From contig JADJJL010000003.1 in the NCBI GenBank assembly GCA_016710265.1, positions 325,001-389,000 on the forward strand: DNA of 64,000 bases, read 5' to 3'. A program made the translations under genes and the position numbers. The notes under the pieces are model-generated. The model saw nothing but the letters and a program-made list of their open reading frames with translations. It ran no database searches and was not told the origin of the DNA. This stretch comes from Saprospiraceae bacterium. Its GTDB lineage: Bacteria; Bacteroidota; Bacteroidia; Chitinophagales; Saprospiraceae. Every line of letters begins with the position of its first letter. Positions within the stretch are counted from its first letter, which is position 1. Positions 53,550-63,143 of this stretch are shown piece by piece.

Positions 53550-54389
53550 TTAATCTAGTGAAGAAAGTAAAGGTATGTCAGAGTGGAACGCCAAAGTTTT
53601 AGCGCGACTAGTTTTAAATAGGGATTCTAAAAAATTATGTTTTCTTTTGACTGTAAAAATTAAATCGGCCGGGTGCTCAGAAAGAAAATGTGCAATGGCA
53701 TCTAAAAAATGGGGAGATTGGACAATTTGATAAGAGACATTGGATAAGGCACTTAAAGAGGGAGCCAAAGTAGAAGAGCAGAGTTTTTCTTGAAAATCCG
53801 GAAATTCCTCCACATTCGGAACAATGGTGCATACGGCTAAATTTGATTTAAGAGATTCTACCGTTTCTACCAATGGACTTAATACATGTTCATCGTTAAA
53901 ATCTTGACCATCATAAAAAAACACAATGTTCTTTGCTTCATGATAGCGGCATCCTGCTGGCACAATGAGGATTGGTTTTTCATATTCAGCCATCACCCTT
54001 GTCGCAGTACTGCCAATTATTTTCTCTTTGATAAAACCTTCTCCTTGCATTCCAAGGATGACCAGATTTGGTTTTAAATCCCTTGCCAAAAGTAGAATTT
54101 CCATGGTAGCTTCACCGTATCGCACTACTCCGGAAATCCCCATTCCGACATTTAGTTTGGACTCATACTTTAAAATGAGTTGATCCAGTCTTTCCTGCCA
54201 AGCATTTTTTATTTGATTGATTTCATCCACACCTGGAACAAAAACAAATGCATCCGCTGATGCAACGGGTATGGAAAAAACATTCAATAGAACAATTTGA
54301 GCGCTGTAATTTTTTCCAAACTCAATGGCGTAATCCAAAGCATTTTCTGATGCTGGACTGAAATCTATGGGACAAATAATTTGATACAT
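53550..54389 (-). CDS. Universal stress protein, tandem UspA domains
   Basis: A 279-residue cytosolic protein with two UspA domains (1-145 and 146-279). The first is ATP-competent: the G-x2-G-x9-G-(S/T) motif is present as G113, G116 and G126 in GMQGEGFIKEKIIGST. The second (IVFFYDGQDFNDEHVL ... PADLIFTVKRKHNF) has lost it. Family knowledge links these to stress survival, but not a specific reaction. It is followed after 10 bp by the frameshifted small protein. A near-consensus TATCTTGC box lies about 22 bp upstream (54411-54418). Confidence 0.9.
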   Translation of the reverse strand: MYQIICPIDFSPASENALDYAIEFGKNYSAQIVLLNVFSIPVASADAFVFVPGVDEINQIKNAWQERLDQLILKYESKLNVGMGISGVVRYGEATMEILLLARDLKPNLVILGMQGEGFIKEKIIGSTATRVMAEYEKPILIVPAGCRYHEAKNIVFFYDGQDFNDEHVLSPLVETVESLKSNLAVCTIVPNVEEFPDFQEKLCSSTLAPSLSALSNVSYQIVQSPHFLDAIAHFLSEHPADLIFTVKRKHNFLESLFKTSRAKTLAFHSDIPLLSSLD

Positions 54390-54621
54390 GGTCTAAGTTT
54401 GAAATGGTATGCAAGATACAAACAGACGGCTATGGTAAAGGTTGACAAGTATCAATTGCCATTATGATCTTCATCAATGCATCCATAGTTTATTATAACA
54501 TATTGAATTATAATTCTTTGGAAGTTTATTTTGCAGAGTTATAAATGGAATCATTCTATCGTCGATCCCTTCAAATTTTTTAGTCATCTGTCTTATGATT
54601 AATTCTGATCTTTGCGATCAG

Positions 54622-55239
54622 ATGTATCAGATAATTCTAGGGACCTTTATCGTAAGTTTAATGCATGCGTTGATTCCAAGTCATTGGATTCCGTTGTTGG
54701 TGATTTCCAGGACGGCAAAATGGACTAAATCTGAAACAGTACGGATCACTTTAGTGACTGGATTGGCACATGTTTTAAGTTCGTTTGCGTTGGGATTGTT
54801 GTTGGGTTGGATTGGTTTTAGTTTGAGCATTAATTTTGAAGAAGTATTGGTTTGGGCAGGACCTCTTTTGCTGATCGTAATCGGTCTTTATTTTATCTAC
54901 AGACACCACACCCACCACCATTTTCATGTAGACGATGAATTGACCCAACCTCCCATCCGAAAAAAACAGGTCGTATTGTCTTTGATGATGTTTATGATTT
55001 TATCTCCTTGTATGGAAATAGAAGTTTTCTTTTTTGCTGCAGGACAATATGGATTGTGGTATTTATTGCTTGTAGGTTTAATTTATGCATTGATCACTTT
55101 GTCCGGAATGCTTATCTGGATCCAAATTGCCTGGAAGGGATGGGAGCGATTCAACATGCATAAAATAGAACACAACGCGGGATTGTTGACTGGCTGGACG
55201 ATTGTGGCAACTGGAATTTTAGGATTTTTCCTGCATTAA
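54622..55239 (+). CDS. NicO/UreH-like multispan membrane protein
   Basis: A protein of about 205 residues with six hydrophobic segments. The N-terminal IVSLMHALIPSHWIPLLVIS and GLAHVLSSFALGLLLGW place conserved His residues in helices one and two, as in NicO-type nickel/cobalt exporters and their UreH-like relatives; a His-rich loop (RHHTHHHFHVDD) follows helix three, suiting metal binding. The third helix pair contains ILSPCMEIEVFFFAA. Function as a metal-ion exporter is inference. The frame also opens at an ATG at 54595, but a GATCTTTG box (54607-54614, one mismatch to the -7 consensus) lies between, so the ATG at 54622 is preferred. Confidence 0.72.
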   Translation: MYQIILGTFIVSLMHALIPSHWIPLLVISRTAKWTKSETVRITLVTGLAHVLSSFALGLLLGWIGFSLSINFEEVLVWAGPLLLIVIGLYFIYRHHTHHHFHVDDELTQPPIRKKQVVLSLMMFMILSPCMEIEVFFFAAGQYGLWYLLLVGLIYALITLSGMLIWIQIAWKGWERFNMHKIEHNAGLLTGWTIVATGILGFFLH

Positions 55240-55251
55240 ATGTAAATAATT

Positions 55252-55518
55252 TTACTGTTTCCTAACTTGCGTAATATATTTTGGGGATTTAGAAATTTTG
55301 ATCCATTGAAATATTGATACACTTTTTAATTCTGGAAGAAATATTTTTGAGAAATCGAGAACATAAATTAAACTTCCGGCCTAAGGCTTTGTAGCTCGGG
55401 ATGCAATATTCCAGTAGTTTACTTGGTGTAAATCTTGATTTCCAAATGCCTGTAAATGAGCGGCAATGGCTTTACGTTGACGTCTGGGTTTTTGGTGATA
55501 GATGAGGAGGATTTGCAT
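55252..55518 (-). pseudogene. Degenerate N-terminal relic of a glycosyltransferase
   Basis: From ATG at 55518 the minus strand reads MQILLIYHQKPRRQRKAIAA, then HLQAFGNQDLHQVNYWNIAS, and a TAG at 55381-55383; in the same frame it continues 42 codons (AGSLIYVLDFSKIFLPELK...) to TAA at 55252. The opening 'M.ILL(I/V)YH......HL..F......V.Y.N' is the usual beginning of group 1 glycosyltransferases. It lies just downstream of the glycan operon and CHU_C gene on the same strand, so it is likely a decayed member of that locus. The remainder of the 321-bp spacer shows no other feature. Confidence 0.45.
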
Positions 55519-55560
55519 TGAGGGAAGGTTTTATCTAGTCTCCTTTAAAGAGCTTATAAA

Positions 55561-58500
55561 TTATCTAATCAGGGTAACATCGCCTTTAAACAGGAATTCT
55601 TGTGAGTTGTTGTACCTGCCTTTTATGACATAAGCATAGACACCTGTGATGCAATCTTTCCCTTTGAATCTACCATCCCAACTAAAATGAATATGAGATG
55701 AATTAAAAACCATGCTTCCCCATCGGTCATATATCTCCACGTGAAGCGATTCTACTCCTTCATGATAAAAACTGAAATGATCATTTACTAGATCATCGTT
55801 GGGAGAAAAAACATTGGGAATAAAAATTTTATGGCATAATTTTGATATTACTCTAGTTTCCAACAAGCTGTCGCATTGGTGTTGATTTTGAAACATGAGT
55901 TTATAAACTCCAGGATTGGAAATAGAATAGTTTCCAATTTTCAATATTTCACCTTCACAAAGGAAAGTATCTAAATTAAATGTAGAAGTTGGTAATACAA
56001 GCAATTGATATTTTACGGTACTATCGCAACCATCTGAATTTTGATAAATAAAAGTATACTCGCCGCCAGTTGAAAAATATTCACCATTGATTATAATTGA
56101 ATCTCCATCGCATAAGCTGAGTGCTGTGTTAGAAACGGAAACTCTAAATTGTTCTATATTGGTTAGGACAATGGAATCACATTTGCCAGGCACTCGGAGC
56201 GTATCTATATAGTTTCCTGTATTGAAATATTTATTTTTTCCAATATAAAAAGTATCACCTTGGCAAAGTTTAATAGTTTGTTGACGCAGTCCATATGGTA
56301 AAAGTTGGATGCGGTATTCAACAATGGTGTCGCAATTTACCATGGATGGTAGTGTATCTTTAAATTGTGTTTCTCCTTTGTAATAGATTCCATTCAACTG
56401 AATTGAATCACCCTGACAAATAGAGTACGACTTTTGGTCAATTTTATAATTATTGACGAAAATATTTAAAATAGTCAGGCTATCACAACCATGAATATTT
56501 TGATTTGAAAATTTATATTGTCCTTGAGCAAAAAATTTGGAATTGTCTACGATGATGGTATCTCCATGGCAAATATGATAATCTTTGTATATTGAGTCGG
56601 TAGGAAGCTCAATAATACTGATATTATAAATGGAATCACAATGACCTACAGCCATTATTGTGTCTGCAAATTGACCAGATGTTGAATAAGTTTTGTTTCC
56701 AATGAAAATTGATTCTCCTCTGCATATTTCCATTGATATGTTTCTCTTGCTATAAGGTAGATATTGAACATTGTAATTAACGATGGTATCACAATAGTCA
56801 ACAGATGTGTTAGTATCTACAAAGCTTATTTCATTTTTAAAGTAAATGCCATTAATCAGAATTGAATCACCATGGCAAATGGTGTAGGACTTTTGATCAA
56901 AATTGTAATAGTTAATAATAATATTTACAAATGTAATACTGTCACAACCATACATATTTTGATCCTTCAATTCAAACTGTCCTTCTGTAAAATATTTATG
57001 GTTTTCTATATTGATTGTATCTCCATAACATAATTGATATTCCTTGTTTATTGAATCAATAGGTAGTTCAATAATACTGATATTATAAATCGAATCGCAC
57101 TGGCCTGGAGTCCTTAGGGTATCTGTAAACTGACCAGATGTTGAATAAGTTTTATTTCCAATGATGATCGATTTCCCTTTGCATAACTGTGCAGATATAT
57201 TTATCTGTCCAGGGGGGTGTATTAGAATGTTGTAATTTATAAGAGTGTCACAATCATCAATAGATGAAATGGTATCAACAAAGCTAATTTCATTTTTATA
57301 GTAAATTCCATTAATCAAAACGGAATCACCTTGACAAATAAAATATGTGAAGTCTATATTGGGTGCAGGTATGACTTTAAAGATTATAGAATCAATTAGA
57401 TTGCAATTGCCATTTTGTAATTTATAATGTAAAATATTAATAGAATTGGGTGGTATAATAGAAAAATCTAATGTTGATATTTTTTTTCCGTTTAGTTCAA
57501 AAGTCCCACCTGCAGGAGAACCCATGGAACTTAAGTCGATTGGATTGCTATTTGAGCAATAGACGCTATCAATACCTTGAATTTTAGCACCACTGCCACC
57601 TGTAGTGTAATTTCTCTGGAATACAGAATCAATACTGTTAGGTGAACAAAGAATATCATTAAATAGTAAACAATTGGTTTTACTCAATTCAATACCCAAC
57701 TGGAATTGTTGAATATTTTTTTTAATCTCAGTTGAATGTGAAATTTGTTGAACTTCAATTGGGATAACCTCTAAAGAAATCGGATTTGAGCCACAATAAT
57801 AAAGGTTCCTATTTAATGTATGATATGATAAACTATTATTTTGAAAATTATAAGCACCCACCATAAATTGGGTACCGAATTGAAAAACATCAGGGTGTCT
57901 TAAATTAAGATTGGTATTAGAAGATTTAATTATATTATTTGAAGAATCAAGTGAAAATAAAATTAGTGAATTTCCAATTTCAGAATATGATTGTGTGGCA
58001 GAAATATATACCTCTTCATCTTTTTCAAAAGCTCCTACAGTATTCAAAAATATGCCATTGGTGCTAATTATTTTATTGGATTTAAGAATTTCACCAGATC
58101 CATTTATTTCAATTATGAGTCCACTCATTTCACTTGGATTGGGGTTATTTGCATTTTTGTCATCTCCAAATCTACCCATTACAAGATATTTATCTTTTTT
58201 AAGTCTATCAATAGTAACACCATAAATACCATATCTTGAAGGATATGAATCATCGACAGTTATTAATTTTGACCATTCTATATTGCCCAATGAATCAATT
58301 TTAACAATCCAGGTTGAACTTCTATCTTGAGTTTGAATATTTGGCCCGGTGCCTGTGGCTATAAATCCATTGTCGTCGGTGTGACAAGAACCAAATAAAC
58401 CATAGTAATCTCCGAAGCTAACATTTACATTATTTTGGTTTATTATATTTCCATTAGGGCCAAGTACCATATAAAAAGTTGTTTGACTAGTTTGGCCAAA

Positions 58501-58974
58501 ATTGTCCAAACTTAAAATAAAAATATTGCCTGAAGGGGAAATTGATATAGAGCTCAATTCATGTGTGTTATTACTTTGAAAATATTTACTCCATAAAAGA
58601 TCGCCATCCGGATTCAATTTTGTAACGAAGATGAAATTATTCCGCAATTTACCCAGAATGACTAAGTTGCCAAAATTATCAGATTTTACAAAGTGAATTG
58701 AACTTACAGTTGATAAATTAATTTTGCAAGTAATATTAACCAATGGGTGTAATTCTTTATTTAGTTTTAGCACAGTAAAGCCCGTTAGTTCGGGGTTAAC
58801 AATCCATAGATTATTGGATGAGTCGGAAGCAAAATAATTAGTAGTTTTAGTCCTTGTTGTAAACCCGGGAAAGTTTATTTTAAATTCTGAAGTAATTAAT
58901 CCTTGTGAATTTACTTCATTAAATGCGTAACAAGAACCTAATATTAAATATATTAATAGAATTTTGTTTCTCAT
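55561..58974 (-). CDS. CHU_C-type T9SS surface protein with ten tandem Cys repeats
   Basis: A 1137-residue exported protein. Signal peptide (residues 1-23); a beta-propeller-like region (about 25-395) with 'NGSGEILKSN', 'DSLGNIEWSKL' and 'DGDLLWSKYF' blades; a linker; then ten tandem repeats of about 50 residues (545-1046), each with C-x-GD(S/T) at the start and (G/N)CD(S/T) about 27 residues later; and the gliding-motility CHU_C domain (1047-1137: IPNVFSPNDDLVNDHFSFY ... YDRWGSMVF ... GVYAYVI ... GDVTLIR). The repeats are arranged in a higher order of three. It is presumably a surface adhesin carried through T9SS. It sits directly downstream of a glycan operon. A box with one mismatch (TATATTTA) lies near 59018. 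Confidence 0.88.
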   Translation of the reverse strand: MRNKILLIYLILGSCYAFNEVNSQGLITSEFKINFPGFTTRTKTTNYFASDSSNNLWIVNPELTGFTVLKLNKELHPLVNITCKINLSTVSSIHFVKSDNFGNLVILGKLRNNFIFVTKLNPDGDLLWSKYFQSNNTHELSSISISPSGNIFILSLDNFGQTSQTTFYMVLGPNGNIINQNNVNVSFGDYYGLFGSCHTDDNGFIATGTGPNIQTQDRSSTWIVKIDSLGNIEWSKLITVDDSYPSRYGIYGVTIDRLKKDKYLVMGRFGDDKNANNPNPSEMSGLIIEINGSGEILKSNKIISTNGIFLNTVGAFEKDEEVYISATQSYSEIGNSLILFSLDSSNNIIKSSNTNLNLRHPDVFQFGTQFMVGAYNFQNNSLSYHTLNRNLYYCGSNPISLEVIPIEVQQISHSTEIKKNIQQFQLGIELSKTNCLLFNDILCSPNSIDSVFQRNYTTGGSGAKIQGIDSVYCSNSNPIDLSSMGSPAGGTFELNGKKISTLDFSIIPPNSINILHYKLQNGNCNLIDSIIFKVIPAPNIDFTYFICQGDSVLINGIYYKNEISFVDTISSIDDCDTLINYNILIHPPGQINISAQLCKGKSIIIGNKTYSTSGQFTDTLRTPGQCDSIYNISIIELPIDSINKEYQLCYGDTINIENHKYFTEGQFELKDQNMYGCDSITFVNIIINYYNFDQKSYTICHGDSILINGIYFKNEISFVDTNTSVDYCDTIVNYNVQYLPYSKRNISMEICRGESIFIGNKTYSTSGQFADTIMAVGHCDSIYNISIIELPTDSIYKDYHICHGDTIIVDNSKFFAQGQYKFSNQNIHGCDSLTILNIFVNNYKIDQKSYSICQGDSIQLNGIYYKGETQFKDTLPSMVNCDTIVEYRIQLLPYGLRQQTIKLCQGDTFYIGKNKYFNTGNYIDTLRVPGKCDSIVLTNIEQFRVSVSNTALSLCDGDSIIINGEYFSTGGEYTFIYQNSDGCDSTVKYQLLVLPTSTFNLDTFLCEGEILKIGNYSISNPGVYKLMFQNQHQCDSLLETRVISKLCHKIFIPNVFSPNDDLVNDHFSFYHEGVESLHVEIYDRWGSMVFNSSHIHFSWDGRFKGKDCITGVYAYVIKGRYNNSQEFLFKGDVTLIR

Positions 58975-59097
58975 GATAAGTATACTATATGATAAAAAAA
59001 TTCTCGCTTTTAGGGGTGTAAATATACTTTAAATATCAATTTATGTATTAAAATGTAGTATTTTTAACTAAAATCAAAAAGTAATTTTTCTAGTTTA

Positions 59098-60150
59098 TTA
59101 ATAATCAACTCCTAATATATTTTTATGTTTCTCAATACAAGATTTAATAAATAGAATATTACTTTTCGTCCATTCAATGGTTTTCTTAAGGCCAACTTCT
59201 GCATCCGTATGCGCTTCAAAGTTTAATATTTCTTTTGATTTTACAGTGCTTCCAAATCGCTTGATGGAAGTATCCCAATCCCTTCTTGGAAGAATTTCAA
59301 GAGTGGATTTACTATCCGTTAATTTTAAAATTAATTCAGCCCATTCTTTGATGGTGGTTTCTTTTCCGCTGGCAAGATTATAAACATCGCCTGCCGATCC
59401 AAATTCTGCACATGAGATCAAACCACGGACAATGTCGTCTACAAATATAAAATCCCTTGATCCTGATCCCGCATTTTCCAATTGCATCGGCATTCCCATG
59501 ATGGCTTTGTAAATAAAAGTGGGTGTGACATTTCTCCACACGGTTGCTGGAGTTCCCCTCCATTGACCAGCACCTAACACTTCTCCCGGACCATACACAT
59601 TTTGAAATCTCGCTCTGACGATCGGAGTTTGATGTTGTTTATGGTAATAGACTGCATAGAATTCTCCAACAATTTTAGAAATACTATAAGGGCTATCCAT
59701 CTTTAAAGAAACGATGTCTTCCTCAACTGTTGCACTTGCTTCAAGTACGGATTTTTCAGCGACTGCACATCCAGCTGCAGAATACACGATTTTTTTTACC
59801 CTTTGATCATTTTTAAATTTGTCAAAAAGTTTGATCGAGGTGATTAAATTATTGTCATGGTCAGCAATTGGATCATGTATCGAACTTTGATTGCCGTGGT
59901 AAGTAGAGAGATGAAAAATATAATCCACACCTTCGGAATATAATTTTTCTAAAATTGCATCATCAGCAATAGTGCCTTGAATAAAATCAACATTTGGAAT
60001 TCCTTGGATATTTTCTTTTTCTGAAGACATTAAATTGTCCACCACAAAAATTGTTGCAGGAAACTGCGAAGAAATAGCCTTGGTTAAATTGCTCCCTACA
60101 AATCCTGCTCCTCCTGCAATGAGGATTTTTTTATTTTCAAATATTGACAT
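59098..60150 (-). CDS. NAD-dependent sugar-nucleotide epimerase/dehydratase
   Basis: A 350-residue extended SDR. The Rossmann motif ILIAGGAGFVGSNLTKAI is at residues 10-27; the active site has the Ser/Thr region (YSAAGCAV), and YSISK (Tyr-x3-Lys) in SPYSISKIVGEFYAVYYH. A nucleotide-sugar binding segment follows (RARFQNVYGPGEVLGAGQW) and the C-terminal 'RDFIFVDDIVRGLISCAE' is typical of GalE/RfbB relatives. It probably produces or interconverts an NDP-sugar for the glycan made by this locus. It is the last gene of the operon, starting 5 bp after the other epimerase. Confidence 0.9.
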   Translation of the reverse strand: MSIFENKKILIAGGAGFVGSNLTKAISSQFPATIFVVDNLMSSEKENIQGIPNVDFIQGTIADDAILEKLYSEGVDYIFHLSTYHGNQSSIHDPIADHDNNLITSIKLFDKFKNDQRVKKIVYSAAGCAVAEKSVLEASATVEEDIVSLKMDSPYSISKIVGEFYAVYYHKQHQTPIVRARFQNVYGPGEVLGAGQWRGTPATVWRNVTPTFIYKAIMGMPMQLENAGSGSRDFIFVDDIVRGLISCAEFGSAGDVYNLASGKETTIKEWAELILKLTDSKSTLEILPRRDWDTSIKRFGSTVKSKEILNFEAHTDAEVGLKKTIEWTKSNILFIKSCIEKHKNILGVDY

Positions 60151-60155
60151 TTTCC

Positions 60156-61106
60156 TTAATCCATTTTCTTTAAGTGGGTAAATGTTTGCTCAATTCCAAA
60201 TTTCTGATAGTACTTTATAGCTTGATCGACTCCATATTCAAGTGCGGTTTTAGCCTTCCAGTTAAAATGTGCTTCCGTTTTGGCAGGATCAATCAAAATC
60301 GTAAAGACATCATCTTCACCTCTTGGACGAACTTCTACTTCTTTCTCCAAACTGATGCCCAAAGATTTAATAGTTGCATCAAATAATTCTTTAATGGAAT
60401 AATCTGCTCCGGTAGCAATGTGGTAATATCCTTTTTCTCCTTTTCCGTCTAATGCTCCAAGCACAACTGCGACCAAATCATCGATGTAAATAAAATCTCT
60501 GCGTGTATCCATTACAAAGCATGCTTTGCCGGTGGTCAGTCTCTGGAAAAACGTCGGCAATGGTCCACTGATATTCCGTGGTCCATAAGCGTTTGCCAAT
60601 CTAAATGATAGAAATTCCAAGCCACTTAGTTCGATGTATTGTTCGCCGGATGTTTTACTGATGGCGTAACTGCTTCCACCCGGATAATCACCAGAAAACA
60701 ATGGATGCTTAAGAGTAATGGGTTGTTCCAATGGTTTTAATCCATAACAAAGTGAAGTTTGGAAATAAATGAATCTTTTCACTTCATTTCTTTTCGCTGC
60801 TTCCACCACGTGGATGGTTCCCAAAATATTGGTATTTACATCTTCTATCCAATTGTTTGGATCTTTATATGCGGCAGCTGCGTGAACTACCATTTCCGGT
60901 TTAAAATCGTCAAATGATTGGTTGACCAATTTGACATCTGCGATGCTACCTTCGATAATTTTTAAATTAGGATGTGGAGTCAGATTGTCTTTTCTTCCAG
61001 TCTGATAATTGTCGATGACTAGTACCTGATCTCCATTGGCCAATAAACGATCGGTGAGATGCGAACCTATAAATCCGGATCCTCCGGTAATTAATATTTT
61101 TCTCAT
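60156..61106 (-). CDS. NAD-dependent sugar-nucleotide epimerase/dehydratase
   Basis: A 316-residue extended SDR with ILITGGSGFIGSHLTDRLLA (4-23), YFQTSLCYG near the active-site Ser/Thr, YAISKTSGEQYIE as the YxxxK, RLANAYGPRNISGP for the nucleotide-sugar, and RRDFIYIDDLV. It is a second, only distantly related paralogue of the enzyme at 59098; two successive SDRs often act in sequence, for example dehydration then epimerisation or reduction. Its ATG overlaps the asnB stop in ATGA. Confidence 0.9.
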   Translation of the reverse strand: MRKILITGGSGFIGSHLTDRLLANGDQVLVIDNYQTGRKDNLTPHPNLKIIEGSIADVKLVNQSFDDFKPEMVVHAAAAYKDPNNWIEDVNTNILGTIHVVEAAKRNEVKRFIYFQTSLCYGLKPLEQPITLKHPLFSGDYPGGSSYAISKTSGEQYIELSGLEFLSFRLANAYGPRNISGPLPTFFQRLTTGKACFVMDTRRDFIYIDDLVAVVLGALDGKGEKGYYHIATGADYSIKELFDATIKSLGISLEKEVEVRPRGEDDVFTILIDPAKTEAHFNWKAKTALEYGVDQAIKYYQKFGIEQTFTHLKKMD

Positions 61107-63043
61107 GATATATTGATTTTATTTTGTGATGTAATATTTTCTATTGAATGATTTTGATCTAAAAATTCTTGTTGCCATAATTCCAAACATAAAAAGGCCC
61201 AGAGATTTCTTCCGAATTTACTTTCGTGGCTAATTTTATCGATGACCTTGGAATTGTCGATGTATTCTCTGTGTTTTGCTTTGCTACTATGAAACACATC
61301 ATGAATAAATTCTTTTACGGGACCTTTCTTGGACCATTCTACAAGAGGAGTTGGAAAACCCATTTTGTCTTTTCTCTGTAAAATAGAATCAGGTAAAAGC
61401 GGTTGCACTACTTTTTTAAAAATATGTTTCATGTCACCATTTTCAAACTTGATGTTGGAAGGAATGGTGGCTGCAAGTTCCACAATTTTATGGTCGAGTA
61501 GGGGAACCCTTGATTCCAGTCCATGGGCCATGCTCATGCGGTCTTCGACTTGAAGAAGTGCAGGAAGTAATGTTTTAAAATCAAAATGAGTCATTTGATC
61601 AAAATAAGATTGTTTTCCCACATTTTCTCCGTTGAATATATTCTTAAAACTAACAAACGGATTGTAATCTTCTAATAATTCCCATCGAATGGCATCACCG
61701 AGATGAGGCGCTCTGTTGATCAATCGAAAATATCGTTGATCCATTTCTTCAAAAAGTCCATCTCTCCAAAATTCTTGCAACATGGGCTTATAATTGCGCA
61801 GAGAAACCAGATTTGGAATGATGGATTCGTAGGTGACTATAAAGTTACCGTTGCCATGTGTACCATTAATCGCTGCTTTAATACATTGTTCAAAATATGC
61901 AATTAGATATCTCGTGTATCCTCCAAAAATCTCATCTCCTCCTTGTCCACCCAACACTACCTTTCGGTATTTGGATGCCAGAGATGAAACCATGTATTGC
62001 GGAAATGAACCCGGTCCTGCTACCGGAAAGTCTAAATGATAAATCACTTTTCGAATATGATCGACAAAATCATTTTCTACGATGTCGATTTGATGAAGAC
62101 TAAAACTTTTTGAATTTGCCAGATCTTCCGCATATTTACTTTCGTCATAATCTGCACTAAAAGAAAACTTCCCGGTAAACCCAAGAAATGGGTCTGCACT
62201 CATTTCTGATGCAATGGAAGCAATGGCGCTACTGTCAATTCCTCCACTCACATACGCTCCAACCGGAACATCGGATCGAAGATGAAATTTGACGGATTCA
62301 TGCAGCAATTCAGATAATTCATTTTCAAAATAGTCCGCGGTCTTTTCAAAATCCGGTTTATAACTGACTTCCCAATATCGCTGAATTGAAACACCATTGG
62401 GATTGATCTTCATATGGTGTGCAGGCAATAATTCCTTGATGTTTTGAAAAAGTGTTTTTCCATCCAAACAAAACTGGAAGGCGAGATAATCTTTCAGACC
62501 TTCACGATCGATGGTTTTTTTCTCTAAAAAAGGTAAAAGCGCTTTACATTCTGAAGCGAAATAAACGGCATCATTTTTCTCGAGAAAATACAAGGGTTTG
62601 ATTCCAAATCGATCTCTGGCGATGAACAATTCTTGGAGGTCGTCCCTCCAGATTGCAAAAGCAAACATTCCTCTGAAGCGTTCCAGACATTGATCGCCCC
62701 AATGTAAATAAGCGGCTAATATGACCTCCGTATCAGATTGCGTCCTAAATGGAAAATGTGGTCTTAATTCTTCTCTGAGTTCAATATAATTGTACAATTC
62801 TCCATTGTAGGAAATGACATATTTTCCATTTTCGAAGACCATGGGCTGTCGGCCGGTATCGGAGGTGTCGATGATGGATAATCTCCTGTGAGTGAGTCCT
62901 GTGCGAAGATTTTTGGCGAAATGATGTCCAAAACCATCGGGTCCTCTGTGCTGAATAAGTTGGTTCATATGCCCGACTTCCAACTCCATACGGGATTGAT
63001 CCCTAATAAGTTGTTTTTGATAAATTCCGGCAATTCCGCACAT
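61103..63043 (-). CDS. asnB: Glutamine-hydrolysing asparagine-synthase-like amidotransferase
   Basis: A 646-residue class II amidotransferase. The glutaminase nucleophile is C2 (MCGIAGIYQ), with glutamine-binding residues in HRGPDG, RLSIIDTSDTGRQP and SYNGELYNY; the synthetase domain has the pyrophosphate loop YVSGGIDSS (266-272) and LGGQGGDEIFGGYTRY. AsnB makes asparagine, but homologues inside polysaccharide loci commonly amidate sugar acids, and the position between an epimerase operon and a glycosyltransferase favours that here. A CATCTTTG box with one mismatch lies about 32 bp upstream (63075-63082, minus strand). Confidence 0.88.
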   Translation of the reverse strand: MCGIAGIYQKQLIRDQSRMELEVGHMNQLIQHRGPDGFGHHFAKNLRTGLTHRRLSIIDTSDTGRQPMVFENGKYVISYNGELYNYIELREELRPHFPFRTQSDTEVILAAYLHWGDQCLERFRGMFAFAIWRDDLQELFIARDRFGIKPLYFLEKNDAVYFASECKALLPFLEKKTIDREGLKDYLAFQFCLDGKTLFQNIKELLPAHHMKINPNGVSIQRYWEVSYKPDFEKTADYFENELSELLHESVKFHLRSDVPVGAYVSGGIDSSAIASIASEMSADPFLGFTGKFSFSADYDESKYAEDLANSKSFSLHQIDIVENDFVDHIRKVIYHLDFPVAGPGSFPQYMVSSLASKYRKVVLGGQGGDEIFGGYTRYLIAYFEQCIKAAINGTHGNGNFIVTYESIIPNLVSLRNYKPMLQEFWRDGLFEEMDQRYFRLINRAPHLGDAIRWELLEDYNPFVSFKNIFNGENVGKQSYFDQMTHFDFKTLLPALLQVEDRMSMAHGLESRVPLLDHKIVELAATIPSNIKFENGDMKHIFKKVVQPLLPDSILQRKDKMGFPTPLVEWSKKGPVKEFIHDVFHSSKAKHREYIDNSKVIDKISHESKFGRNLWAFLCLELWQQEFLDQNHSIENITSQNKINIS

Positions 63044-63143
63044 GATAGTTGAAATAATGTATGTAAAACGGGCGCAAAGATGCTTAAAATCTGCCTATTT
63101 TATGAGATATTATCAAGCTATAAACAAAAAAGAGCGTTAGAGA

